A stretch of DNA of 64,000 nt. Origin: JBBDJB01 sp040880125. Its GTDB lineage: Bacteria > Planctomycetota > Planctomycetia > Pirellulales > JBBDJB01. Where the stretch lies: the NCBI GenBank assembly GCA_040880125.1, contig JBBDJB010000044.1:1-64000 (forward strand). The letters are read 5' to 3'. A program made the translations under genes and the position numbers. The notes below the pieces were generated by a model. The model was given only the letters and a program-made list of their open reading frames with translations, did not search any database and had not been told where the DNA came from. This document shows positions 19,601-27,437 of this stretch, in pieces (the first letter of the stretch is position 1; each line of letters opens with the position of its first letter).

Positions 19601-19664
19601 GCACTGCTGGACAAGCCAGCAGTGGCACCCGAGACTCTCCCTCTGGGAGAGGGCCGGGGAGAGG
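19601..19664. repeat. Two repeat families joined head to tail
   Basis: Bases 19601-19630 are the intact GCACTGCTGG/ACAAG/CCAGCAGTGGCACCC hairpin. Bases 19631-19664 are a CTCTCCCTCTGGGAGAGGG element starting on the very next base. The same phrase GAGACTCTCCCTC precedes both CCCTCTCCC copies in this spacer. Confidence 0.8.
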
Positions 19665-19699
19665 TTTTCGATCGCTGCGTCACCCGCACGCGCGCAAAA

Positions 19700-19741
19700 A
19701 AAGGTCATGGCAAGTCGATCCGTCGTCTTGCCATGACCTTT
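19700..19741 (+). terminator. Perfect 15-bp inverted repeat, likely terminator
   Basis: AAAGGTCATGGCAAG (19700-19714) and CTTGCCATGACCTTT (19727-19741) pair perfectly around a 12-base loop. The arms end in A and T runs, which suits bidirectional termination between the converging TPR and Cys-rich genes. It lies 235 bases past the TPR stop. Confidence 0.55.
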
Positions 19742-19896
19742 ATCCTGAAGCGAGACATCGCCGAGTCTCGCCCTCCCGGTATCACTCATTAACCCACATC
19801 GGACACTGGGCGGCTTCGCCTGAAGCCGAATCTGACGCAACTGCGTAGCAATCCGACTTGACGAGTGGCACAAACTCTACCGGTTGCAAATGAGAA

Positions 19897-19931
19897 AAAC
19901 CGGACAGGCCGCAGTCGGGCCCGTCCGGTTT
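19897..19931 (-). terminator. Terminator-like hairpin downstream of the Cys/Gly-rich gene
   Basis: AAACCGGAC and GTCCGGTTT pair around a G+C-rich loop, 30 bases past the minus-strand stop at 19961. On the minus strand the second arm is followed by TTCTCA, so the T-run is short. Confidence 0.5.
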
Positions 19932-19960
19932 GGCGAAGCGGTGTTTTTCGCCGTTTAAGT

Positions 19961-20605
19961 TTACTTCGTCAGGCCGGCGGGGATCAGCCGGAAGGGCCGG
20001 TCCGCCTTCTTCAACATGCCAGCCGAACGGCCCTGTTCGGGGCTCGGCGGCATGGGCGGTACTTCGGCGGGCGTCGGCATCATCATGCTGCCGTCCTCGA
20101 TGATCACCGTGCCGTCGCCGCTGACACCGCCACCGCAAGTGTCGCACCCGCCGCGTCCGCCGCACGCGTCGCAGCAATCGCCGTGGCGGCCGAAACTGAA
20201 CAGCTTCTTGAGCAGGTGGCCGTTACCGATGCCGTGACCGCAGCCGCAGCCCTTGCTGCCGAACAATCCGTGACCGCCTGCGTCGCAACCGCATCCTTTA
20301 TTGCCGAACAGGCCGTGGCCCTTGCGGCCCAGCCAGCAGTGTCCGTGGCCCTGTTCGCCGCAGAATCCGTCCCAGACGGAGTCGCAGCAACCGGCATGCG
20401 CACCGCCGCCATGGGCGCCGTAGGTGGCTGCGTCGGCGTTGCCGTAGACAAGGCCTTCATACTCGTGGGCCCCGCCGCTGGTCGCGTAGGCCGAACCGGA
20501 CCGGGTGCTGTTGTTGTTGCCGAACAGGCTCGGCCAGTTGGCCGCGCCCGCTTCGCCGACCAGGCAGGCCACCGCCACGATCGCGGTCGATACCATCCAT
20601 TTCAT
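19961..20605 (-). CDS. Secreted Cys/Gly/His-rich protein with internal repeats, function unknown
   Basis: A 214-residue protein with a signal peptide (STAIVAVACLVGEAGAANWP, cleaved after AGA). A region of paired cysteines and glycines follows, in which GHGLFGNKGCGCDAG is repeated as GHGLFGSKGCGCGHG. Further Cys-rich blocks are CCDSVWDGFC and CCDACGGRGGCDTCGGG. The tail is proline- and methionine-containing. The Cys/His density suggests metal binding or disulfide cross-linking at the cell surface, which is inference only. ATG 20605 has AGGAGACTTAACA upstream. No family with known function was recognised. Confidence 0.78.
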   Translation of the reverse strand: MKWMVSTAIVAVACLVGEAGAANWPSLFGNNNSTRSGSAYATSGGAHEYEGLVYGNADAATYGAHGGGAHAGCCDSVWDGFCGEQGHGHCWLGRKGHGLFGNKGCGCDAGGHGLFGSKGCGCGHGIGNGHLLKKLFSFGRHGDCCDACGGRGGCDTCGGGVSGDGTVIIEDGSMMMPTPAEVPPMPPSPEQGRSAGMLKKADRPFRLIPAGLTK

Positions 20606-20939
20606 TGTTAAGTCTCCTGGCGTGAGGGGAGTCCGTGTCTGACCCAAAGCGGTCAGCATGCAAGGTAAGGGTGGGAGTGGAAAGCTTCTTCCACGTGGCC
20701 CGCGCACCGGGTCACCGCGGCGAATGGTAGGCTGTGCGTCTTGAGAAACATGGCTCCCGTTTGCTCGTAGAGCAAACGCAACCGTTGCATTTTTTCAAGA
20801 TCGCGCAGTTCGCCTGAGCGGATCAGGCTTCGCCGGCGGCTTCTATCCTATTGAGGTATCGGCGTTTAACTCGGACAATTGCGAATCGAAATTGCCGTTT
20901 CGGAAAAGCAACACGACTAGCCAATCCTCGACGCGTGTA
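20606..20939. other. Divergent spacer with a perfect short hairpin
   Basis: No gene. GTTTGCTC/GAGCAAAC around GTA (20759-20777) is a perfect 8-bp hairpin. GCAACCGTTGC then ATTTTTTC follows, together resembling a terminator or attenuator on the + strand ahead of the membrane-protein gene. The role is not established. Confidence 0.4.
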
Positions 20940-21872
20940 ATGATGCTGCCTGTCGTTGCTGATTTGGGGGAACCGTCGATCGAGCCGCTTCGCGCGGTGG
21001 CAACACTTGTGCTGGCAGCGGCCGTGCTCTGGCAAGTAGTGCGGGGCATCCGCCGAGTGCGGGGAACGACGCTAGTGGCGCCCTTGTGGTGGTGCGTGTT
21101 TGCCGTGCTCTGCGTCGTCGCGGCGCGGCTGGCCGGAGAATGGTTCCCGCAGACGACCGCCGAGCAATGGATCGAGCCGCTGCGTTATGCGGCGGCGGCC
21201 AGTTCGCTGTGCCCCATGATGGCGGTGCTGGGCGCCAAGCGTCCACAGGACCGCGGCTGGCAACTGATCGTGTTGAGTTTGTGGATTATCCTGCTTCTGC
21301 CGGCGGGGCAGTGGCTGCTGTTTCGCCCCGGGGACCGTCTGTTGATCAACCAGGCGTGGGGCTGGTTTCTGGCCGTGCTGCTGGTGTTCGGCTTGCTGAA
21401 TTACCTGCCGACGCGTCATTGGGGGGCCTCGCTGCTGGCGGCGTCCGGACAACTCGCGCTGCTGGCGCCCTACCTGCCCCTGGTACCGGTTCATTTCGGA
21501 GCACATGCCGAGTCGATCGCGTTGGGGCTGACGTTGGTTGCCGTCTTCTGGGTGAAGTGGCGGTCAAAAACGTGCGGCCATGCGCAGCGAGACGTCGACC
21601 GCGCTTGGCTGGAGTTCCGCGACCTGTTCGGGGCCGTCTGGGCGCTGCGGGTTGCGCAGCGGATGAACGCGTCGGCCGAGATGTATGGCTGGAACGTGCA
21701 GCTTACGTGGCAAGGCTTCGCCGCCACCGAGGGCGAAGAACCATCCGAGGCGACGTTGCGCGAATTGCGACGTGGGCTGCGATCGCTGTTGTGGCGATTC
21801 ATCCCGCCGGAGTGGGTCGACCGCTGGCTGTCCGCAGCCGACCCCGAGAAGGAGAATCGTACAGGAACCTGA
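20940..21872 (+). CDS. Multi-spanning membrane protein, function unknown
   Basis: A protein of about 310 residues with some seven hydrophobic segments in the first two thirds (for example LWWCVFAVLCVVAARLAG, LIVLSLWIILLLPAGQWLLF and WFLAVLLVFGLLNYLPT). A C-terminal soluble part follows, rich in Trp and Arg (DRAWLEFRDLFGAVWALRVA; WNVQLTWQGFA; RRGLRSLLWRFIPPEWVDRW). I do not recognise the family. Start codons at 20940, 20943 and 20892 are all possible and none has a clear ribosome site. It converges with the MFS gene. Confidence 0.65.
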   Translation: MMLPVVADLGEPSIEPLRAVATLVLAAAVLWQVVRGIRRVRGTTLVAPLWWCVFAVLCVVAARLAGEWFPQTTAEQWIEPLRYAAAASSLCPMMAVLGAKRPQDRGWQLIVLSLWIILLLPAGQWLLFRPGDRLLINQAWGWFLAVLLVFGLLNYLPTRHWGASLLAASGQLALLAPYLPLVPVHFGAHAESIALGLTLVAVFWVKWRSKTCGHAQRDVDRAWLEFRDLFGAVWALRVAQRMNASAEMYGWNVQLTWQGFAATEGEEPSEATLRELRRGLRSLLWRFIPPEWVDRWLSAADPEKENRTGT

Positions 21873-21926
21873 TCGCCCCTAGATTCGAAGCACGCAGGCG
21901 CACGGCGACCTGCGATCACGGTGCTA

Positions 21927-21945
21927 GTCCCACCTCCGGTGGACC
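21927..21945. terminator. Possible shared terminator between converging genes
   Basis: GTCCCACC and GGTGGACC form an imperfect hairpin around TCC in the 86-base gap between the converging stops at 21872 and 21959. There is no clear T-run. Confidence 0.3.
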
Positions 21946-21958
21946 TTGTGCCGCAATG

Positions 21959-23212
21959 TCAGTGCACGTCGGCCTGTTGCGGTACGGCAGCCGGATAGTC
22001 GTGGCCCGATCGGGCGGCCAGCGCAATCACGACAAGGCTGGCGCCCATCAGCACCGCCGCCAGCCACAGCGGCCAGGCCACCTTCACGTGAAAGAGCGTC
22101 ACGCCGACGATCGGCCCCAGGATTCGTGCGAGCGAACTGGCCCCCTGCGTCACGCCCATGATGCTGCCCTGCTTGGCGGGGTCGCTACGGCGCGAGATCA
22201 GCGAATTGAGCGAAGGCGTCATGAACGCGAAGCCGCTCACCACGATGCTCAGCGCCGCCAGCAGCCATCCGGTCGTGGGCGCCCAGGCCAACATCGCAAA
22301 GCCGACAACCTCCAGTACCGCGCCGCCACAGGCCATGTAAACTTCGGCGACCCGCCCGGCGATTCGCCGCACGATCCCGCCCTGGACCAGCGTCAGCACG
22401 AAACCCACAAAGGCGAAAACCAGGCACACTTGGCGGAAGGTAAAATCAAACGGCCCCAGTGGATCCTTAATCAGTAGCGACAGTGTTGACTCGAAATTTG
22501 CGAACGACAGCACCGTCACGAACGAAGCGAACAGCAGCAGGCCGATGCTCGGCGTGCGGAGCGCGTCGGCCATCGCGGAAAAGCTGAAGATGCGCCGATC
22601 GGAAGTGACCCGGCTGACGGTGAGCGACTCCGGCAGCTTGAAATAGGCCAGCAACAGCGCCACTGCCGACAGCGCGGCCGCCGCATAGCCAGGCCCGGGA
22701 CCGGGGTCGCCCTCGCCGCTGGGTAGCGCCAGATAACCGAACAGCGGCCCGAACGTGAAACCCAACCCGAATGCGGCTCCCACCAGCGCCATGCCGCGAG
22801 CGCGGTTCTCCTTCGACGTCGAATCGGCGATGTAAGCGTGGGCGGTCGAGATCGTCGCGCCTGCCACGCCGGCTCCGATACGCGCGACAAATAGCCAGGT
22901 GAGGCTCGACCATTGCGTCGCCAGGCCGAAGATGGTGTAGAACACCACGGAGCCGCCCAGCCCGATCATCAGCACGGGCCGGCGGCCGATACGGTCCGAA
23001 ATCCGCCCCCACACCGGCGCGAAGAAAAACTGCATCGCCGAAAAGCTGGCCATCAGCAGGCCGATCAACGGCCCGATCGAAATGACCGGGTTATCGGCGA
23101 ACTGCTTGGCATAAATCGGAAGCAGCGGCAGCACCATGCCAAAGCCCAACAGGTCGATGAAGACTGTCAGGAAGATGACTAGCAGTGAGCCGCGGCGCGA
23201 GGTTTCGGACAT
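21959..23212 (-). CDS. Major facilitator superfamily transporter, TetA-like
   Basis: A 417-residue, twelve-helix transporter. The N-terminal helix FIDLLGFGMVLPLLPIYA and the motif-A loop GRISDRIGRRPVLMIG fit the TetA/multidrug drug:proton antiporter group. A second, weaker loop follows helix 8. GAGVAGATISTAHAYIADST matches the helix 4-5 pattern. The probable role is export of a small molecule. The substrate cannot be read from sequence, and no regulator gene adjoins it. It is divergent from the ligase gene, with a 248-base spacer. Confidence 0.85.
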   Translation of the reverse strand: MSETSRRGSLLVIFLTVFIDLLGFGMVLPLLPIYAKQFADNPVISIGPLIGLLMASFSAMQFFFAPVWGRISDRIGRRPVLMIGLGGSVVFYTIFGLATQWSSLTWLFVARIGAGVAGATISTAHAYIADSTSKENRARGMALVGAAFGLGFTFGPLFGYLALPSGEGDPGPGPGYAAAALSAVALLLAYFKLPESLTVSRVTSDRRIFSFSAMADALRTPSIGLLLFASFVTVLSFANFESTLSLLIKDPLGPFDFTFRQVCLVFAFVGFVLTLVQGGIVRRIAGRVAEVYMACGGAVLEVVGFAMLAWAPTTGWLLAALSIVVSGFAFMTPSLNSLISRRSDPAKQGSIMGVTQGASSLARILGPIVGVTLFHVKVAWPLWLAAVLMGASLVVIALAARSGHDYPAAVPQQADVH

Positions 23213-23460
23213 GGGGAGGGTTTCGAAGGAGTGACTGGCGGCAACCGCACTACGCCTCGATCGCCGATGATGTCAATCACCATCCCGACCTACGCACGGT
23301 CTTGAAAACAACTTGGGCTGCGCGATCGGCCCTGAAGGAGGACTTCTCCAGCGCGGCCCGATAGGCAATCGCCTCTCTGCGGGCGATTGTACCATGTCGG
23401 GGACCGGCCGTTGCAGGGGGCCGCTTCGGCCGCTGGCACGCGCCGCCGCATCGCCGTATC

Positions 23461-24744
23461 ATGAACGCCATGGCACCCACGGGGGAACTCGAACGACAGC
23501 GGCTCGCCGGATTGGACCGCCCGGCCCTTGCGCGTTACCAGTTGCAGCGGCTCAATGAGCTGCTCGAGACGATCCTGCCGCACAACGGGTTCTATCAACA
23601 CAAACTGGGACGCCGCCGGCGGCTAGAGAGCCTACGCGACTTGGCCGATCTGCCGCTGACCACCAAGGACGAACTGGCCGAAGTCAACTCCGCCACCGGT
23701 TTACCGGCGAATCTCACTTTCCCGCCGGAGCGATACGTCCGCTTTCACCAAACTTCCGGCACGCGAGGTCGGCCGATGGCCGTGCTGGACACGGCCGACG
23801 ATTGGCAGTGGTGGATCGACACCTGGCAATACGTGCTCGACGCGGCTGGCGTGGCGGCAAGCGATCGGGTGATGATGGCCTTTTCCTTCGGGCCGTTTAT
23901 CGGCTTTTGGAGTGCTTACGACGCGGTCGCCGCCCGTGGCGGCCTGGTTATTCCCGGCGGCGGAATGAGCACGCTGGCGCGACTGGAACTGATGCGAACC
24001 TGCCATGCCACCGCGGTCTTTTGCACGCCGACCTACGCCCTGCGGATGGCCGAGGTCGCGGCCGAGCACGGCATCAATCTGGCATCCAGCAAGGTGCGCG
24101 TGCTGGTGGTGGCGGGCGAGCCGGGCGGATCGGCTCCGGCGATACGGCAGCGTATCGAAGCGGCCTGGGGGGCGCGGCTGATCGACCACAGCGGTGCCAC
24201 GGAAGTCGGGCCCTGGGGATTCGCCGATACGACGGGCCAAGGTTTGCACATCATTGAAAGCGAGTTTCTCGCCGAGTTCATCTCGGTCGAAAGCGGCCGG
24301 CTGGCCATCGACGGCGAGCTTTCGCACCTGATCCTCACGACGCTCGGCCGCGCCGGCTGCCCGGTCATTCGCTATCGCACGGGCGATCTGGTGCGGCCGC
24401 GCTGGGCGCGCGAAGGCGATTGCCGCTTCGTCTACCTGGAGGGCGGTGTGCTGGGCCGCGCCGATGATATGCTGGTCGTCCGCGGGGTGAACATCTTTCC
24501 CAGTTCGATCGATCAGATCCTACACAGCTTTCCGGAAGTCGTCGAATACCGCATGACGGCGAGGAAGCGAGGCGCCATGGATGAGCTGGTCGTCGAAGTG
24601 GAAGACCGGCTGGGACAGCCGCAGCGGATCGTCGAGGCACTGGAGCTTCGACTGGGACTGCGCGTCGAGGTGAGTGTCGTGCCGCCCGGTTCGCTGCCCC
24701 GCTACGAAGGAAAGAGCAAACGCTTTGTGGACGAGCGCCGATGA
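23461..24744 (+). CDS. Phenylacetate-CoA ligase-like adenylate-forming enzyme
   Basis: A 427-residue protein of the PaaK-like branch of adenylate-forming ligases, which activate a carboxylate with ATP. Visible features are PLTTKDELAEVN, the phosphate-binding HQTSGTRGRPMAV, LIDHSGATEVGPWGF (the acid preceding the adenylate site), CPVIRYRTGDLVRP and LGRADDMLVVRGVNIFPSSI. The last two are the hinge and C-terminal domain of the PaaK type. The substrate is unknown. ATG 23461 is the likely start, with ATG 23470 possible. The gene overlaps the next one by 4 bases, so the pair is probably co-translated. Confidence 0.85.
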   Translation: MNAMAPTGELERQRLAGLDRPALARYQLQRLNELLETILPHNGFYQHKLGRRRRLESLRDLADLPLTTKDELAEVNSATGLPANLTFPPERYVRFHQTSGTRGRPMAVLDTADDWQWWIDTWQYVLDAAGVAASDRVMMAFSFGPFIGFWSAYDAVAARGGLVIPGGGMSTLARLELMRTCHATAVFCTPTYALRMAEVAAEHGINLASSKVRVLVVAGEPGGSAPAIRQRIEAAWGARLIDHSGATEVGPWGFADTTGQGLHIIESEFLAEFISVESGRLAIDGELSHLILTTLGRAGCPVIRYRTGDLVRPRWAREGDCRFVYLEGGVLGRADDMLVVRGVNIFPSSIDQILHSFPEVVEYRMTARKRGAMDELVVEVEDRLGQPQRIVEALELRLGLRVEVSVVPPGSLPRYEGKSKRFVDERR

Positions 24745-25991
24745 GCGAACACCCGCTGGACGTGGCGGCCTGTCGTCGTGAGTTTCCCGCGCTCTCGCGG
24801 CCGGTGAACGGACAGACGGCGGTCTACTTCGACGGACCGGCCGGCAGCCAGGTGCCGCGTCGGGTGGCCGACGCCGTGGCCGATTACTTGATCAACGCCA
24901 ACGCCAACTGCGGCGGACGGTACGACACCAGCCGCGAGTCCGACGCAATGCTCGCCCGGGCTCGTGCGGCGCTGGCCGACTTTGTCGGCACGGACGATCC
25001 GGAAACCGTCGTGTTCGGACCGAACATGACCAGCTTGACGTTCGCCTTCAGCCGCGCGATGGCGCGCACGTGGAAGGCGGGCGACGAGATCATCGTCACA
25101 CGGCTCGACCACGACGGCAACGTGACACCCTGGGTGCTGGCCGCCCGCGACGCCGGCGCGAAGGTGCTGCACGTCGACTTGCGACCCGATGATGTCACAC
25201 TCGACATGGACGACCTGCGCGGCAAGCTCTCGGAGCGCACCCGACTGGTCGCCGTGGGCTGTGCGTCCAATGCGGTGGGCACGATCAACCCGGTGGCAGA
25301 GATCACGCGTCTGGCACATGAGGCCGGGGCGGAAGTCTATTTGGACGCCGTCCACTTCGCGCCACACTCGCTGGTGGACGTGGCGGCCTGGGGCTGCGAC
25401 TTTGCCGTCTGCTCGGCGTACAAGTTCTTCGGGCCGCACCTGGGCGTGCTGTGGGGACGCCGCGAGCGATTGACCGAACTGGAGAGCTACAAGCTCCGCG
25501 TGGTGTCGCCCAAGCTGCCCGGCAAGTGGATGACCGGCACGCAGAATCACGAGGGCATCGCCGGCACGCTCGCCGCCGTGCAGTACCTGGCCGACCTGGG
25601 GCGGCACGTCGCTCCGGAAGTCACCAGCCGCCGCGAAGCCCTGCGGGCGGCCTACCGAGCGATCGGCGAGTACGAGATGTACCTGGCCAAGTACCTGCTG
25701 GAGCAAATCCGGCCACTGGCCAAGGTGCGCGTGCTGGGCATTTGCGACACCCAGCGGCTGGGCGAGCGCGTGCCGACGTTCTCGATCCTGCACGAGCGGC
25801 TCGCGCCGGCGGACCTGGCCGAGCACTTGGGCCAGCGCGGCATCTTCGCCTACCATGGCAACTTCTACGCCCTGGCCCTGAGCGAACGCCTGGGACTGGA
25901 GCCCGGCGGCATGCTGCGGATTGGCCTTCTGCACTACAACACGATCGAAGAAATCGACCGGCTGACTGCCGCGCTGAACGAACTCGAATAG
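24741..25991 (+). CDS. Cysteine desulfurase-like PLP enzyme (SufS/class V aminotransferase family)
   Basis: A 416-residue class V aminotransferase fold. The N-terminus CRREFPALSRPVNGQTAVYF and DGPAGSQVPRRVADAV fit the cysteine desulfurase-like group. VIVTRLDHDGNVTPWVLAAR is the SufS-like histidine region, DAVHFAPHSLVDV is the PLP pyridine-binding aspartate region, and CSAYKFFGPHLGVLWG carries the PLP lysine. The mobile-loop catalytic Cys of true SufS/IscS enzymes is not obvious, so desulfurase activity is unproven. The gene is fused by overlap to the PaaK-like ligase, and DUF971 follows 24 bases later. This suggests a dedicated pathway rather than general Fe-S assembly. Confidence 0.8.
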   Translation: MSEHPLDVAACRREFPALSRPVNGQTAVYFDGPAGSQVPRRVADAVADYLINANANCGGRYDTSRESDAMLARARAALADFVGTDDPETVVFGPNMTSLTFAFSRAMARTWKAGDEIIVTRLDHDGNVTPWVLAARDAGAKVLHVDLRPDDVTLDMDDLRGKLSERTRLVAVGCASNAVGTINPVAEITRLAHEAGAEVYLDAVHFAPHSLVDVAAWGCDFAVCSAYKFFGPHLGVLWGRRERLTELESYKLRVVSPKLPGKWMTGTQNHEGIAGTLAAVQYLADLGRHVAPEVTSRREALRAAYRAIGEYEMYLAKYLLEQIRPLAKVRVLGICDTQRLGERVPTFSILHERLAPADLAEHLGQRGIFAYHGNFYALALSERLGLEPGGMLRIGLLHYNTIEEIDRLTAALNELE

Positions 25992-26015
25992 CCCGCCAAC
26001 CGAGTATCTCGCCCG

Positions 26016-26342
26016 ATGACGCTGCAACCGAAGAAGCTTGAGCGAACCGCCGACCGCGGCCTGCGGATCACCTGGAGCGACGGCCAGATTCGGCAGTATT
26101 CGGCCCACGAGCTGCGCGATGCCTGCCCTTGCGCGACTTGCCGCGAAAAGCGAAACGCCCCTCCTCCGCCTACCAGCGCACTGCCGGTGCTGTCAGCCGC
26201 CGAAGCGCAGCCGGTGGAGATCGTCGGCATGAAGCCCGTCGGCAATTACGCCTACTCGATCGACTTCAGCGACGGCCACAACACGGGCATCTTTACGTTC
26301 GCGTTCTTGCGCGAGTTGGGGAGTGAAGTATCCGGCTCGTAA
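26016..26342 (+). CDS. DUF971 domain protein
   Basis: A 108-residue protein matching DUF971, the small domain also found at the N-terminus of gamma-butyrobetaine hydroxylase-like proteins. It shows RGLRITWSDGQIRQYSAHEL, then the Cys-rich ACPCATCREKRN and the closing EIVGMKPVGNYAYSIDFSDG. The domain can bind metal and is often linked with Fe-S protein maturation, but no role is proven here. It lies 24 bases after the cysteine-desulfurase-like gene on the same strand and is probably the third gene of that operon. Confidence 0.82.
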   Translation: MTLQPKKLERTADRGLRITWSDGQIRQYSAHELRDACPCATCREKRNAPPPPTSALPVLSAAEAQPVEIVGMKPVGNYAYSIDFSDGHNTGIFTFAFLRELGSEVSGS

Positions 26343-26363
26343 CCGCGTGAGCGGCCAAAGCGA

Positions 26364-27221
26364 CTAGGCGTAAACCTTGCCGATCGACTCTCGGGCAACG
26401 GCAAGGCACTGCTCGATATCGGCGATCGGGTTGTCCGGATTGGACTCGTACTCGATCGACATCGAGCCGTCCTTCGGGAACTCGATCTCCTTCAGGGCGG
26501 TGAACAGGCCGTCGACGTTCAGGTGCCCGCGGCCGATCACCACGTCGTGCGTCCGGGCTTGCTGCTCGGCCACGTCCTTGATGTGCAGGGCGTAGACGCG
26601 ACCACCCAGCTCGCGGACCCACTTCACCGGATCCTCCGAACTGCGGAGCACGTGACCGGTATCGACGCACGCGCCGATCCGCTCGTCGCGATTGCGGAAG
26701 GCCGCCGTCATGTCCGGCAGCTTGTCGTACAGCGCACCGGGGCCGTGGTTGTGAATGCAGACGCGAATGTCGTACTCGTCGACCAAACGCTCCAGGCTGT
26801 CGAACGAATCAGGCCGCGGATTCGCCGTGATGTTGCGAAAGCCGACCTTCTTGGCGAACTCGAACACCCGGCGGTTGCGCTCGTGGTCGCTGGTGAAATC
26901 GTTGACGCCGTGGGCGGTGATTTTGATACCGGCGTCGGCCAGCGTCTTTTTCATCGCGGAGATTTGTTCGTCGCTCGCATCGAGCGGGAAGTGCGCGCCG
27001 TAGAACTCGACGCACTTTAGCTTGAGCCCTTGGATCTGCCGGATGGCGGTGGCGACGTCGAAGTTACGCAGCGAGTAGCTTTGCATGCCCATCGGCAGGC
27101 CCGCGTACGGATCATCCGCAGGCGCGTCTTGCGTGGCGAAGCCCGGCGAGACAAGCATCGCACCGGCGGTGGCAGTCGCGGAGACGGCCAGGAAGTGTCG
27201 TCGAGAAAAAGTGTGGCTCAT
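26364..27221 (-). CDS. Tat-exported sugar phosphate isomerase/epimerase-like TIM barrel protein
   Basis: A 285-residue xylose-isomerase-like TIM barrel. A twin-arginine signal (FSRRHFLAVSATATAGAMLV) at residues 5-24 sends the folded protein out of the cytoplasm. Barrel features are CVEFYGAHFPLDAS, VCIHNHGPGALYDK, ACVDTGHVLRSSEDPVKWVR, VYALHIKDV and SIEYESN. These supply the Glu, His, Asp/His, His and Glu metal ligands expected of the family. Planctomycetes carry many exported paralogues of this kind, with mostly unknown sugar substrates. It converges with the DUF971 gene. Confidence 0.85.
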   Translation of the reverse strand: MSHTFSRRHFLAVSATATAGAMLVSPGFATQDAPADDPYAGLPMGMQSYSLRNFDVATAIRQIQGLKLKCVEFYGAHFPLDASDEQISAMKKTLADAGIKITAHGVNDFTSDHERNRRVFEFAKKVGFRNITANPRPDSFDSLERLVDEYDIRVCIHNHGPGALYDKLPDMTAAFRNRDERIGACVDTGHVLRSSEDPVKWVRELGGRVYALHIKDVAEQQARTHDVVIGRGHLNVDGLFTALKEIEFPKDGSMSIEYESNPDNPIADIEQCLAVARESIGKVYA

Positions 27222-27345
27222 GTCGGACCGCTCCGGAAGGTTTGCAGATGGGGCAAGACCGGAGGACGACTGGGTGCCTCCGGTGGTCCGCCATTATGCC
27301 CAGCCGGCCAGCCAGGCACAACGATTTCGCTCGGGCATTGTAGCG

Positions 27346-27428
27346 ATCGTGTAGCTGAGCTGGGCGTTCCAGTTGGATCAACGCGACGCATCAGTTCGGC
27401 TGAATTCTCACGGATTCAGCTACACGAT
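27346..27428. repeat. Inverted repeat ATCGTGTAGCTGA / TCAGCTACACGAT with CTGAATTCTCACG core
   Basis: Perfect 13-bp arms at 27346-27358 and 27416-27428. The enclosed end segment GGCTGAATTCTCACGGATTCAG belongs to the family also seen at 33429, 35274, 47406, 59371 and 59511. It lies just past the stop of the DUF4340 gene and may also act as its terminator. Confidence 0.75.
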
Positions 27429-27437
27429 TGCCGGCGA

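Larger units (their letters stand above)
19465..19960. other. Repeat-rich spacer between converging genes
   Basis: No gene is supported. In order it holds a CCCTCTCCC/GGGAGAGGG element (19489-19532), a GGCACTGCTGG hairpin directly joined to another CCCTCTCCC element (19601-19664), a perfect 15-bp inverted repeat (19700-19741) and a terminator-like hairpin (19897-19931). Confidence 0.7.

Noticed and set aside
19489..19664. CRISPR array
   Set aside because: The repeats are few, inverted, of two different families and unevenly spaced, with no cas genes in the window.
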